A DNA stretch of 64,000 nucleotides from an uncultured Pseudohongiella sp. Its GTDB lineage: Bacteria > Pseudomonadota > Gammaproteobacteria > Pseudomonadales > Pseudohongiellaceae. Below, one piece after another: positions 37,133 to 44,448 of the stretch (position 1 is the stretch's first letter; every line of letters begins with the position of its first letter). The stretch spans positions 62,001 through 126,000 of the forward strand of contig OX638323.1 in the NCBI GenBank assembly GCA_951812715.1. Reading direction: 5' to 3'. The notes beneath the pieces are model-generated. The model was not told where the DNA came from and searched no databases. It saw nothing but the letters and a program-made list of their open reading frames with translations. The translations under genes and the position numbers were made by a program.

Positions 37133-37912
37133 GTGTATTTTGAGAGAACTAAAGCGTTTGAACGGAGATTTAATTTCATACGAATTAATGAAAATGATAT
37201 TGCTAGGATTGCGAATATAATAACAAAATATGCCAAGAATGGAGATAGTAAAATTGATATTGTGGTTAAATCTTCAGATGGAAAGGAAGTCTATAAATCA
37301 GATGACTCAGGCTTTTTTCTCTGCGATGATATGCCAAGAGAGATTCGATTTATTTCAATAAAATATTTTAACCTTGAAGAATCTTTAGAGTGCACATTAA
37401 TATTCGACACTCGTTGGAATAAACCGGTTGAGCTAAATGTTTCAGGAAGTGAGCCAGGTGTGCCTGGATTATTTCTTGACCTTGAAAAAGCACTAATCTC
37501 TAAACAGATTTTTGGCTATAAAATTTTGGATATAGCTGACAGATTCTGGTTTGGTTTTGGACTATCTTTATTGCTCGCCTCTGTTATTTATTTTGTATTT
37601 GATATATGGCTAGATTTTTTGGTCAATACCCTCCCAAATTTTGAAGGGTCAACTACTCATATTACAATTGGTGGCATTGGATGGTCAGCAATAATCGTTA
37701 CAATTATGACTGGGTTAACTTGGATTGAACATGCAATTAAAAAATTATTTTCTCCGATACAATTTTCTGGTCAAATCTCTGATCCGAGCGCTAAAGCGAG
37801 GAAGATAAGATTTTGGGTATTTGCTGTAGTTTTGATACCATTGACCATTAGTGTTATGCCCAATGTGGCATTTATATTGTTTGATCTTGTATTTGATATA
37901 AATCATCGATAA
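37133..37912 (+). CDS. Orphan membrane protein, AT-rich
   Basis: A 259-residue protein not recognised. The first ~125 residues are soluble and beta-rich (VKSSDGKEVYKSDDSGFF, IRFISIKYFNLEESLECTLIF). Three hydrophobic segments follow at about 143-165, 180-205 and 220-245. Codon use is strongly A/T-ending and unlike the neighbours, so recent transfer is likely. Start is probably GTG 37133; no strong ribosome site is seen. The layout resembles small membrane effectors of accessory loci but nothing assigns a role. Flanks 36942-37132 and 37913-38062 hold nothing I can call. Confidence 0.6.
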   Translation: MYFERTKAFERRFNFIRINENDIARIANIITKYAKNGDSKIDIVVKSSDGKEVYKSDDSGFFLCDDMPREIRFISIKYFNLEESLECTLIFDTRWNKPVELNVSGSEPGVPGLFLDLEKALISKQIFGYKILDIADRFWFGFGLSLLLASVIYFVFDIWLDFLVNTLPNFEGSTTHITIGGIGWSAIIVTIMTGLTWIEHAIKKLFSPIQFSGQISDPSAKARKIRFWVFAVVLIPLTISVMPNVAFILFDLVFDINHR

Positions 37913-38062
37913 TGCGAAGTCGTTGTCTTTCCCGTAAATGAGACATTTTAAGAATAGAGCATACAGCGTTTTCGACCTGCAATCGAATTATTAGAGTCAG
38001 CTCGTTTTTTTATGCCTCAAACTTGACGTTAATTGAATCCGTGCATTTTCTGATTGCTGCCC

Positions 38063-40927
38063 CTACAATTTTCTAGTGTACTTGCATTCTGGAAAGTTCG
38101 AACAGCCATAGAATCGGCCAAACTTACCCATCCTTTCTTCAAGCCATTCGCCGCAGGCAGGGCAGCTCTCAAGAATCACCTCACAGTCACGACACCGCCA
38201 ACCGTCACCAGTCTTGACCGGCAGTCCGTTATGACACTTCGGACAGGCCCTAGCCATGTACTTGCACAGGGGGAAATTCGAGCAACCATAGAAGAAGCCC
38301 CCATTTTTTGCATTTTCCCGTCGCAGCAACCTGCCTTTGACACAGCGCGGACACGATACGTCGGCTTCCGGCGCTCGCCCGAACACCCCGATTTCATACC
38401 CGCGGCCGGTCAGTTCATTTATGAAAGAGGAGGGCGCACCACCATCAGCCAACAGAAAAACCTGCCGCTTCGCCCGCGTAAGAGCAACATAGAACAAACG
38501 CCGCTCCTCCGCATTGGGGTGCCCCTCCGACGCCGCCAGCACGAGATTGAGCAGCGGGTCGTCGTCTATCTCCGAAGGAAAGGCGTACTTGCCGGTGCAA
38601 ACGCCAAGCACCACGGCATAGTCGGCCTCAAGACCCTTGGAGCCATGAATGGTCCTCCAGGAGAAGCGCAGTTCCGGGTATCGCGATCTCAGCGCTGCCA
38701 TATGGCGAGGTCGAAGATGCTTGTATCGGCCCAACAGCAGCACTTCGGACGTTCCTTCGTGCCGGCGCGCATCGTCGGCAATTCTGTCGAGTGCTTCTTT
38801 CAGCAATGAGAGGCCTTTGTCACTGGGGAGGCCGATTTGCACAGCCGGTCGTTCCGCCTTGTTCCTGGCGCGAACGATCTTGCTGATTTGCGCGGGATTG
38901 CGCAACACGAATTCGGTGGCGACTTCGGCGATGTGGTCGGAGCAGCGGAACGTCGTTTCCAGGTCGATTCTTTCGTAGTCGCCAAACCGCTGTCCGAATT
39001 CCTGCATGACGGCGATGTCGGAGCCGGCGAACCGGAAGATCGCCTGCCAATCGTCGCCGACCGCGAACAGTCGTGCGCCCGGGCAGTTGTCGAGTAAAGC
39101 CTTGAGCAAGGCTGCGCGAGAGGGCGAGATGTCCTGAAATTCATCGACCAGGATGTATTTGAATCGGCTGCGGAAGCGCCCGGACTCCACCAGATCGGTC
39201 GCCCGGTTGATCATGTCGTGGAAGTCGATTTCTTCCGAGTTGGTGAGCGTTTCCTGGTAGTGTTCGTATATCGGGCCGAACACAGCCAGGAATGCTGTTG
39301 CCCGCGCCGAGTGCCTGTGATTCACGGCCCGCCGGGCTATTTCGGACAAGGACAACCGGCTGCCTTTGAAGTGTTGCAGGAATGTCGCCACCAGGCGTGT
39401 GAACGGATCGAGCCTTTCCTGTTTCTGCAGGACTTCGAACACCTTTTCTTGCGGGATTGGCGACAGAGCGACACCATGAGCCGCCAGTTTGCTCGTCAGG
39501 TTGCGGAGCAGCTTGCCGCCGGCATGTTCGTAACTGAAGGTCTCGATCAGTGTCGTTTCGTGCTCGGCGTGAAGCTTTCGCTTCCACTCCATGCCTTGGA
39601 GATACTCTTCCTGGTTGACGAACGGCGCGGTCTTTCCGTCGGCGTTGATCCCGAAGTGCTCGATGTAGATGTCATGTTCAGGCAGATAGAAGTCGGGTTG
39701 GTACTGGCGCTTTTCCGATGTTGCGGTTTCGTGCTCATACGGCGTTTCGTACTTGTATTCGATTCCATTGAGGTAGAGGAAGTTGGCGATCTCGCATTCC
39801 TCGAAGCTTTTGACTACCTCGCCCTGTAGTGTGCGGATGTCGAACTTGCGGATGTAGTCCCAGTATTCGCCCCAATTCTTGAACTCGTGCTCGCTCGCGT
39901 AGGGTGCGAACTCGTCCTGGAACCATTCCCGCAGGATTATTGACAGCTTTGAGTCGGTGAACAGGTCTGCGACGATGCTTTTCAGCAATTCGAACAGCCC
40001 TTTGTCGCTCTCGGCCACCGGGGACAGGGAAGGGTGCTTGCCTTCGGCCTTGCCGATGATTCCCATGCCTAAGCTGTGAAAGGTGCTGACGGTTATGCGG
40101 CGAGCGGTTGCTGCGCCGAGACGGGAGTGGATTCGTTCCTTCATCTCGTCGCGAGCGGCGCTGGCAAAAGCGAGCAAGAGCAGTTCGGACGGATTTCGAT
40201 GCGCTCTTTGGAGAAGCCATCCAGCCTTGGCCACGATGACCGAGGTCTTGCCACTGCCGGCAGCCGCTATTACGAGATTCCGCTGCTCGTCGACCACGAC
40301 TGCCTTGCGCTGTTCTTCCGTCAGGGGCCGCGCCTCGATCGTGTCGAGTAGCTCGCGCGAGCGGATCAGTTCGTTGGCGATGTATATCTCGTTGGCCTTT
40401 GTTCGGGCTTCTTCTGGTGCTTCCAGAAAAGTGAGGGTATCCCGAAGCATCTGGATCTCCGGAGCATCCGCCAGTGCTCTCGGCCACTGCCCCGTGACTT
40501 GGCTGGCGGCATTCTGCGCTTCGAGTACAAGCTCTCGCATCTCCGCCAAGGTGAAATACTTCGGCGGGTTGGAAAGCGCGGCAATGCGGTCGTGGACCGG
40601 CTTCAGCGTTTCCACGAGTGAGGCAAGGTGCCGCTGCCACCAATCGTGCCTCGCGGTTTCCACCGCATCGGACAACGCGGCCGCGGCTTTGCGGGACAGT
40701 CCAGAAATCCTTGCGCTCCCGGAGTCGTAACGAACGCGCAGACGGGACCAGACCAGGCCGTCGGTGACTTCAACTTCTTCCAAATCACGAAGCGGCACGA
40801 TGACGGGCAATTTCCCGAACATCAGTCGGACGGTTTCGTCATTTACCGACGCCGCTTTGGCGTCCCGTGGGCGCAGAATCGCGAACAGGAACGAGGAAAG
40901 GCCGGTTCTCCTGGCCTCGAATGCCAT
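38063..40927 (-). CDS. UvrD/HelD-type helicase with nuclease-like insertion and two C-terminal zinc ribbons
   Basis: Superfamily 1 DNA helicase related to helicase IV. An N-terminal domain (residues 1-200) precedes Q-motif/Walker A PLTEEQRKAVVVDEQ and VIAAAGSGKTSVIV, Walker B YILVDEFQDIS, GDDWQAIFRF, and motif VI VALTRAKRQVFLL. Between motifs lies YQPDFYLPEHDIYIEHFGI with a following WKRKLH, resembling a PD-(D/E)XK core that helicase IV relatives carry. The C-terminus has two topoisomerase-type zinc ribbons, CPRCVKGRLL...YGCSNFPLCKY and CPACGEWLEER...YGCSNFPECKY, with a third Cys set CPKC...CRDCE. At 954 residues it is longer than E. coli HelD. A truncated second copy lies at 49206-49660. Role in DNA repair or defence is inference. 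Confidence 0.8.
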   Translation of the reverse strand: MAFEARRTGLSSFLFAILRPRDAKAASVNDETVRLMFGKLPVIVPLRDLEEVEVTDGLVWSRLRVRYDSGSARISGLSRKAAAALSDAVETARHDWWQRHLASLVETLKPVHDRIAALSNPPKYFTLAEMRELVLEAQNAASQVTGQWPRALADAPEIQMLRDTLTFLEAPEEARTKANEIYIANELIRSRELLDTIEARPLTEEQRKAVVVDEQRNLVIAAAGSGKTSVIVAKAGWLLQRAHRNPSELLLLAFASAARDEMKERIHSRLGAATARRITVSTFHSLGMGIIGKAEGKHPSLSPVAESDKGLFELLKSIVADLFTDSKLSIILREWFQDEFAPYASEHEFKNWGEYWDYIRKFDIRTLQGEVVKSFEECEIANFLYLNGIEYKYETPYEHETATSEKRQYQPDFYLPEHDIYIEHFGINADGKTAPFVNQEEYLQGMEWKRKLHAEHETTLIETFSYEHAGGKLLRNLTSKLAAHGVALSPIPQEKVFEVLQKQERLDPFTRLVATFLQHFKGSRLSLSEIARRAVNHRHSARATAFLAVFGPIYEHYQETLTNSEEIDFHDMINRATDLVESGRFRSRFKYILVDEFQDISPSRAALLKALLDNCPGARLFAVGDDWQAIFRFAGSDIAVMQEFGQRFGDYERIDLETTFRCSDHIAEVATEFVLRNPAQISKIVRARNKAERPAVQIGLPSDKGLSLLKEALDRIADDARRHEGTSEVLLLGRYKHLRPRHMAALRSRYPELRFSWRTIHGSKGLEADYAVVLGVCTGKYAFPSEIDDDPLLNLVLAASEGHPNAEERRLFYVALTRAKRQVFLLADGGAPSSFINELTGRGYEIGVFGRAPEADVSCPRCVKGRLLRRENAKNGGFFYGCSNFPLCKYMARACPKCHNGLPVKTGDGWRCRDCEVILESCPACGEWLEERMGKFGRFYGCSNFPECKYTRKL

Positions 40928-40963
40928 GACTTCGACGGAGTTTCTGTAGATTTTTGCTATTTG

Positions 40964-41413
40964 CTAAACTGCCAAGGCCCAACCGTTATCCTGATCAGCT
41001 GTTAAACTCATTCGATCATGCCACTCAACATCTATTTCCCGTAGACGCTTGAACAAACCGACGCAGGTACTTGCCGGATCGATCGACTCCAAATATATGA
41101 GGCGAATCAACCTGCTATGCAGGTCCTGGACTTCTTCCTTTGCTTCCAGTCTTCTGATATTCCTATCATCGCATCCAAATATCTCCGCCAACATTTTTTG
41201 GGAGAAATCGAGTTCGATTCGTAAGAATCGAAACTCGGCGCCGGTCAGCGGACTGGGTTTTTCACACAGTGCTCCTGCAATACATCTATGAAGGCCATCG
41301 ACGTTTCTTATGGAAACTCCTTTTCCGTAAGGCGTATCTGTTAGTGTAAACCCGTTCGACAGATAGATGTTAGGCAATCCGCATTCAACGTAGTGATAAG
41401 GCTTACTTTTCAT
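40964..41413 (-). CDS. MqsA-like helix-turn-helix antitoxin
   Basis: A 149-residue protein whose central part LTGAEFRFLRIELDFSQKML followed by AEIFGCDDRNIRRLEAKEEV is the Xre-type HTH seen in MqsA-family antitoxins. The N-terminus (HYVECGLPNIYLSNGF) lacks the paired CxxC zinc sites of true MqsA. Its ATG overlaps the stop of the upstream toxin-like gene by four bases. It should bind the toxin and repress the shared promoter. The type II pairing is inferred from layout and HTH. Confidence 0.65.
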   Translation of the reverse strand: MKSKPYHYVECGLPNIYLSNGFTLTDTPYGKGVSIRNVDGLHRCIAGALCEKPSPLTGAEFRFLRIELDFSQKMLAEIFGCDDRNIRRLEAKEEVQDLHSRLIRLIYLESIDPASTCVGLFKRLREIDVEWHDRMSLTADQDNGWALAV

Positions 41414-41757
41414 GACGGGGACCTGTTACTAACATTTAGTACGTATGCGCATTTCAGAGACCGATCCGGATTCACGTGCAAAGCTACTGATACATACACC
41501 CGTACCCCACCGCACAGCCTGTACAGCGAACAGCACCAGTTACCTTCCTCGTCCAGGGAGGGGCCGGATACCACTTTGCCTTCCTGCAAGCATCTCAATA
41601 CTTGTCCGGCAGTTACAAGTCGATACCACTGTTCCTTTTTGGCAAATTTTCTTATGTAGATCAGTTTGTCTGAATTGCTAGCAGCCTCACCCAGCAGGCG
41701 ACGTACCTGCCGAGGGTTCGGGCGCCCACCTTGTGGAAACAAGATAATTTCTGCCAT
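41410..41757 (-). CDS. DUF4258/MqsR-like toxin candidate
   Basis: A 115-residue basic protein. The segment LVTAGQVLRCLQEGKVVSGP then SLDEEGNWCCSLYRLCGG and VRVYVSVALHV follows the DUF4258 pattern (pathogenic-looking RelE-like fold shared with MqsR) in which a hydrophobic strand set follows a G-x-I/V-x-x-P turn. It precedes the MqsA-like gene, the order of mqsRA. A TATAAT -10 box on the minus strand sits at 41790-41795, about 33 bases upstream. mRNA interferase activity is inferred only. Confidence 0.55.
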   Translation of the reverse strand: MAEIILFPQGGRPNPRQVRRLLGEAASNSDKLIYIRKFAKKEQWYRLVTAGQVLRCLQEGKVVSGPSLDEEGNWCCSLYRLCGGVRVYVSVALHVNPDRSLKCAYVLNVSNRSPS

Positions 41758-41846
41758 GAAAAGCGCCGCAATTCCTGCTACAGGCGGTCATTATAGCCGC
41801 TTTTCAGTGGAAGCGCACTGATAATTTGTACAGTTTTAGTAAGATT

Positions 41847-42250
41847 CTACTGCCCCTGGGCTTCCTGCTGAATCGTGACGCCGGGTAGACCGAGAAATGC
41901 TTGAAGCGCGGCGATGACTTCCTGGCGAGAGAAGTTGTAAACGCTCCGCAATACCCATTCACATTCGAGCAATACCGTTGTGCTTACGAATAACTGTCCC
42001 GCCTCCACCACCGCCCTGGCCTTCATGGTCTGGTCGGGGTCATCGCCAGTCAAGTAACGGATTACGATATTCGTATCAATCGCGCGCATGCCGCCTACTT
42101 GCCTCCTCCATGATGCCTGCCTCCATATCAGCAATAGACTTCGCTGCGCCTTTGTATGAGAGACACCCGAATACTTGCTCCGGGCGGGTTTCGGGGAAAT
42201 GCGGGGCAGCCTTCAGTATGACGCCTTCGGGGCCATCCTCCACGACGAGG
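41847..42250 (-). pseudogene. Truncated vapBC copy
   Basis: The segment 41875-42250 is nearly identical to part of the intact vapBC at 50923-51571. It encodes the first ~72 residues of VapC (start ATG at 42089, MRAIDTNIVIRYLTGDDPDQ) and the C-terminal ~58 residues of the AbrB-type antitoxin ending SRRHARD. VapC then reads into foreign codons and stops at 41847 before the third catalytic Asp; the antitoxin has lost its DNA-binding N-terminus. Both genes are therefore expected to be dead. Confidence 0.85.
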
Positions 42251-42289
42251 TGACCATCACGGCCAGTACCTTCAAAAAGTATCTCTGAT

Positions 42290-42347
42290 ACAGTTGACTG
42301 TACCAGTACAGTTTGCTAGGCTGCATTTAAGCACTGTAAAAATACAG
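42290..42347 (+). promoter_or_regulatory. parST promoter with repeated CTGTA-N4-TACAG operators
   Basis: Three perfect short inverted repeats: ACAGT-TG-ACTGT (42290-42301), CTGTA-CCAG-TACAG (42299 region, 42298-42311) and CTGTA-AAAA-TACAG (42334-42347). A -35 TTGACT (42294-42299) and a weak -10 TAGGCT (42317-42322) at 17 bases overlap the first sites. GGAGGTG follows directly before the parS ATG. The arrangement fits autorepression by the ParS antitoxin. Confidence 0.65.
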
Positions 42348-42361
42348 TATTGGAGGTGAAC

Positions 42362-42763
42362 ATGATCGCTCAAGCCGAACAGCTGCTGCAACGTGGTTCC
42401 AGTGTCGCCAGTTCACTGCTGCCGGCGATTTTCGCTATATTCAGCCAGTGGCGCCTGACCGGCGCCCAGCAGATGACCCTGTTGGGGCTCAGCAACGAGA
42501 AGACGCTCTATAACTGGAAAAACCAGCCCGAAAAGGCCAAGTTGACCAGAGACCTACTGGAACGGGCTAGCTATATACTGGGGATCTACAAATCCCAGCA
42601 AATCCTGTTGCCCGATCAGGCGCTTGCTGATCAGTGGCTGGCTACCCCCAACGACAACCCGTTGTTCAATGGCACGGCCCCGCTGGACCGGTTGCTGGCC
42701 GGACAGGTGGTCGATCTGGCCGTGGTCAGGAATTTCCTCGATGCGGAGCGGGGTGGCTGGTGA
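42362..42763 (+). CDS. parS: ParS/MbcA-type antitoxin (Xre-like with DUF2384 domain)
   Basis: A 133-residue protein: N-terminal HTH-like part (AIFSQWRLTGAQQMTLLGLS) and a C-terminal toxin-binding domain with YILGIYKSQQILLPDQALA and DNPLFNGTAPLDRLLAGQVVDLAVVRNFLD, typical of the MbcA/ParS/Xre antitoxin family. The ATG at 42362 follows GGAGGTG. It pairs with the RES-domain gene through a GTGA overlap. It should neutralise the toxin by plugging its NAD-binding site and repress the operon. Confidence 0.85.
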   Translation: MIAQAEQLLQRGSSVASSLLPAIFAIFSQWRLTGAQQMTLLGLSNEKTLYNWKNQPEKAKLTRDLLERASYILGIYKSQQILLPDQALADQWLATPNDNPLFNGTAPLDRLLAGQVVDLAVVRNFLDAERGGW

Positions 42764-43452
42764 TCGATATCGATACGCTGCCGGGTAGCGAGGCAAATGA
42801 ACTGGTTTATCGGGTCATACTGTCGCGCTATCCGCAGATCCACCTGTTCGAGCGCGTCTCCAGTGCGCAGGACTGGGACGTGCTCTACGCGGTGGAGTCT
42901 CTGACCAACCCGAGGTTACGGGATGAAGTAGGTGATATTCGCCTGGTGCCACCGGAAGACCGGGTGTATGGCGAAGGCGCGTCCTGGATCATGGCGGCCT
43001 TCACTCACCCGCCGGTGGATGGACGAGGTGGCCGCTTTAATCGGGATTTTGGCATGTACTACTGCGCTGCCGATGAAGTGGTGGCCATCGCCGAATCATC
43101 CTTCCATCGGGCACGATTCCTACGAGAATCCAGAATCGACAAGACCACCCAGGAGATGCGCGTTATCCGCGCGCAGCTGGGGCCGACAACCCTTTACGAT
43201 GTGCGGCACCTGGTCGGAAACGCTATCTACGATCCCGATGATTACGGTGAAGCACAGAAACTCGGCTACACGCTCCGGGCTGCTAATAGCTTCGGCATTC
43301 ACTACCAAAGCGTGAGAGCGAAAGGGGAGTGCTATGGGGTGATGCGTCCTAAGGCGCTCTCGGATGCCATCCACTGGCGATATCTGCGATACCACTATGA
43401 ACAGGGGTCAATTGTGAATGTTGAATCCCTGGACGGCGGTGGCAGAAGATAA
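42760..43452 (+). CDS. parT: RES-domain toxin (ParT-like)
   Basis: RES toxins either degrade NAD+ or ADP-ribosylate targets such as phosphoribosyl-pyrophosphate synthetase. The family core is visible: LVYRVILSRYPQ (the Arg-x-x-x motif), GGRFNRDFGMYYCAADEVVAIAESSFH (the GRFN and conserved Glu) and TLRAANSFGIHYQSVRAKGECYGVM (the conserved Ser region). The start is GTG 42760, overlapping the parS stop; the longer frame upstream is a parS shadow. About 230 residues. It is followed without a gap by an exonuclease gene. Confidence 0.85.
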   Translation: MIDIDTLPGSEANELVYRVILSRYPQIHLFERVSSAQDWDVLYAVESLTNPRLRDEVGDIRLVPPEDRVYGEGASWIMAAFTHPPVDGRGGRFNRDFGMYYCAADEVVAIAESSFHRARFLRESRIDKTTQEMRVIRAQLGPTTLYDVRHLVGNAIYDPDDYGEAQKLGYTLRAANSFGIHYQSVRAKGECYGVMRPKALSDAIHWRYLRYHYEQGSIVNVESLDGGGRR

Positions 43453-44051
43453 TGGCAATGTATAAAGAGCTCCTGTGGATATTCACCCAACTCCCGGACG
43501 ATTACATCGTCCTCGATACTGAAACCACCGGACTGCCTGACGAAAACGGACTGCCGGATATCGTGACACTTGGCATCACCGTAGTGCGGAATAGAGAGAT
43601 TGCAGAATCCGTCGAGTTTAAAACACGACCGCAGGAACACATTGCAGAAGAAGCCCAGTCGATACACGGCATTACCAACGAACAGGCTGCCGAATTCAAA
43701 TCCTTCGATTCCCAGTGGAGCCAGATGGCTGAATACTTAAGCGATCAGCTTATCGTGATTCACAACGCGAGCTTTGACTGGCCCATCCTGCTTGATCATG
43801 TTGTACGACACGGATTGGCAATGCCGGAAATTCAAGGCGTATTTTGTAGCCAGAAAGCAGCCATACCTTGGGCGCAAGCGATGAATCTGCCGTGTAGCCA
43901 CAGAGGGCCGTCGTTGGATACGCTGACGAAAGTGTTGGGTGTCGAAGATCTCAGGGCGAAAAAGGGTGGTGGAATACATGGGGCGGAGATAGACAGTCGG
44001 CAAACTGCTCGGATTGTTGAGGTGATGAGACTCTATGAATTCATTGCTTAG
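43452..44051 (+). CDS. DEDDh 3'-5' exonuclease linked to parST
   Basis: A 199-residue DnaQ-like exonuclease with all three motifs: ExoI YIVLDTETTGLPDENG, ExoII HNASFDWPILLDHV and ExoIII-epsilon HGAEIDSRQTARIV (H and final D). The adenine of its ATG is the last base of the parT stop codon, so it is probably translated with the toxin operon. It has no polymerase or other domain. Whether it serves the TA system, acts on nucleic acid or is a passenger is unknown. Confidence 0.85.
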   Translation: MAMYKELLWIFTQLPDDYIVLDTETTGLPDENGLPDIVTLGITVVRNREIAESVEFKTRPQEHIAEEAQSIHGITNEQAAEFKSFDSQWSQMAEYLSDQLIVIHNASFDWPILLDHVVRHGLAMPEIQGVFCSQKAAIPWAQAMNLPCSHRGPSLDTLTKVLGVEDLRAKKGGGIHGAEIDSRQTARIVEVMRLYEFIA

Positions 44052-44059
44052 GCCTAACC

Positions 44060-44308
44060 TTAACCATGCTGATAATGCAGAAGAGTGATCTCTTTGGAGC
44101 TATGCTCGAATCTGGTGTACGAATGACCGGATCGGCCCAGGTCGTCGTCGATCACGATCGGTTCACTCCAACCCAGGTTGCGCGCCCGATCCGCCAGGCC
44201 ATACTGACGACGGCGGCTCTCGTGATTGTGAAGAACCTGGGTCTGCGTCGACTGTCGGATGTAAACGATCGCTTCGCGCGAGAGCTGGTCAGTCGCAATC
44301 TTACTCAT
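44060..44308 (-). pseudogene. Serine recombinase N-terminal fragment
   Basis: The sequence AIVYIRQSTQTQVLHNHESRRRQYGLA then GWSEPIVIDDDLGRSG is the N-terminal resolvase domain with the nucleophilic Ser in YIRQST. The frame leaves the family after about 70 residues and ends; the rest of the recombinase is missing. The small ORF just upstream overlaps its ATG, an arrangement common for these recombinases. Confidence 0.75.
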
Positions 44309-44411
44309 CGTCCCCCTCCATGTCCGTCACTTCCATCGTGATGTCCGCCGCTGGTTCGGCGATCGCTTCGAGCAGCAATCTGGCTATCATCGGAATCAGC
44401 ATCTCTTTCAT
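44301..44411 (-). CDS. Small ORF upstream of the recombinase relic
   Basis: A 36-residue ORF, MKEMLIPMIARLLLEAIAEP at the N-terminus and DITMEVTDMEGDDE at the C-terminus. Its stop codon overlaps the recombinase start (ATGAGTAA), suggesting translational coupling before decay. The RAYT-like element ends lie immediately beyond its start. Function unknown. Confidence 0.45.
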   Translation of the reverse strand: MKEMLIPMIARLLLEAIAEPAADITMEVTDMEGDDE

Positions 44412-44448
44412 GGTGGGTGTCAGAACTGGTTTTCAAGGGACACCCACC
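44412..44448. repeat. Right-end/left-end junction of the RAYT-like element
   Basis: GGTGGGTGTC (near 44412-44421, missing two C) is followed after AGAACTGGTTTTCAA by GGGACACCCACC (44437-44448). This places a right end next to a left end, as expected from a circle junction or tandem insertion. Confidence 0.6.

Noticed and set aside
42634..42759. N-terminal extension of ParT
   Set aside because: The open frame overlaps parS, and the GTGA overlap at 42760 is the natural coupled start.
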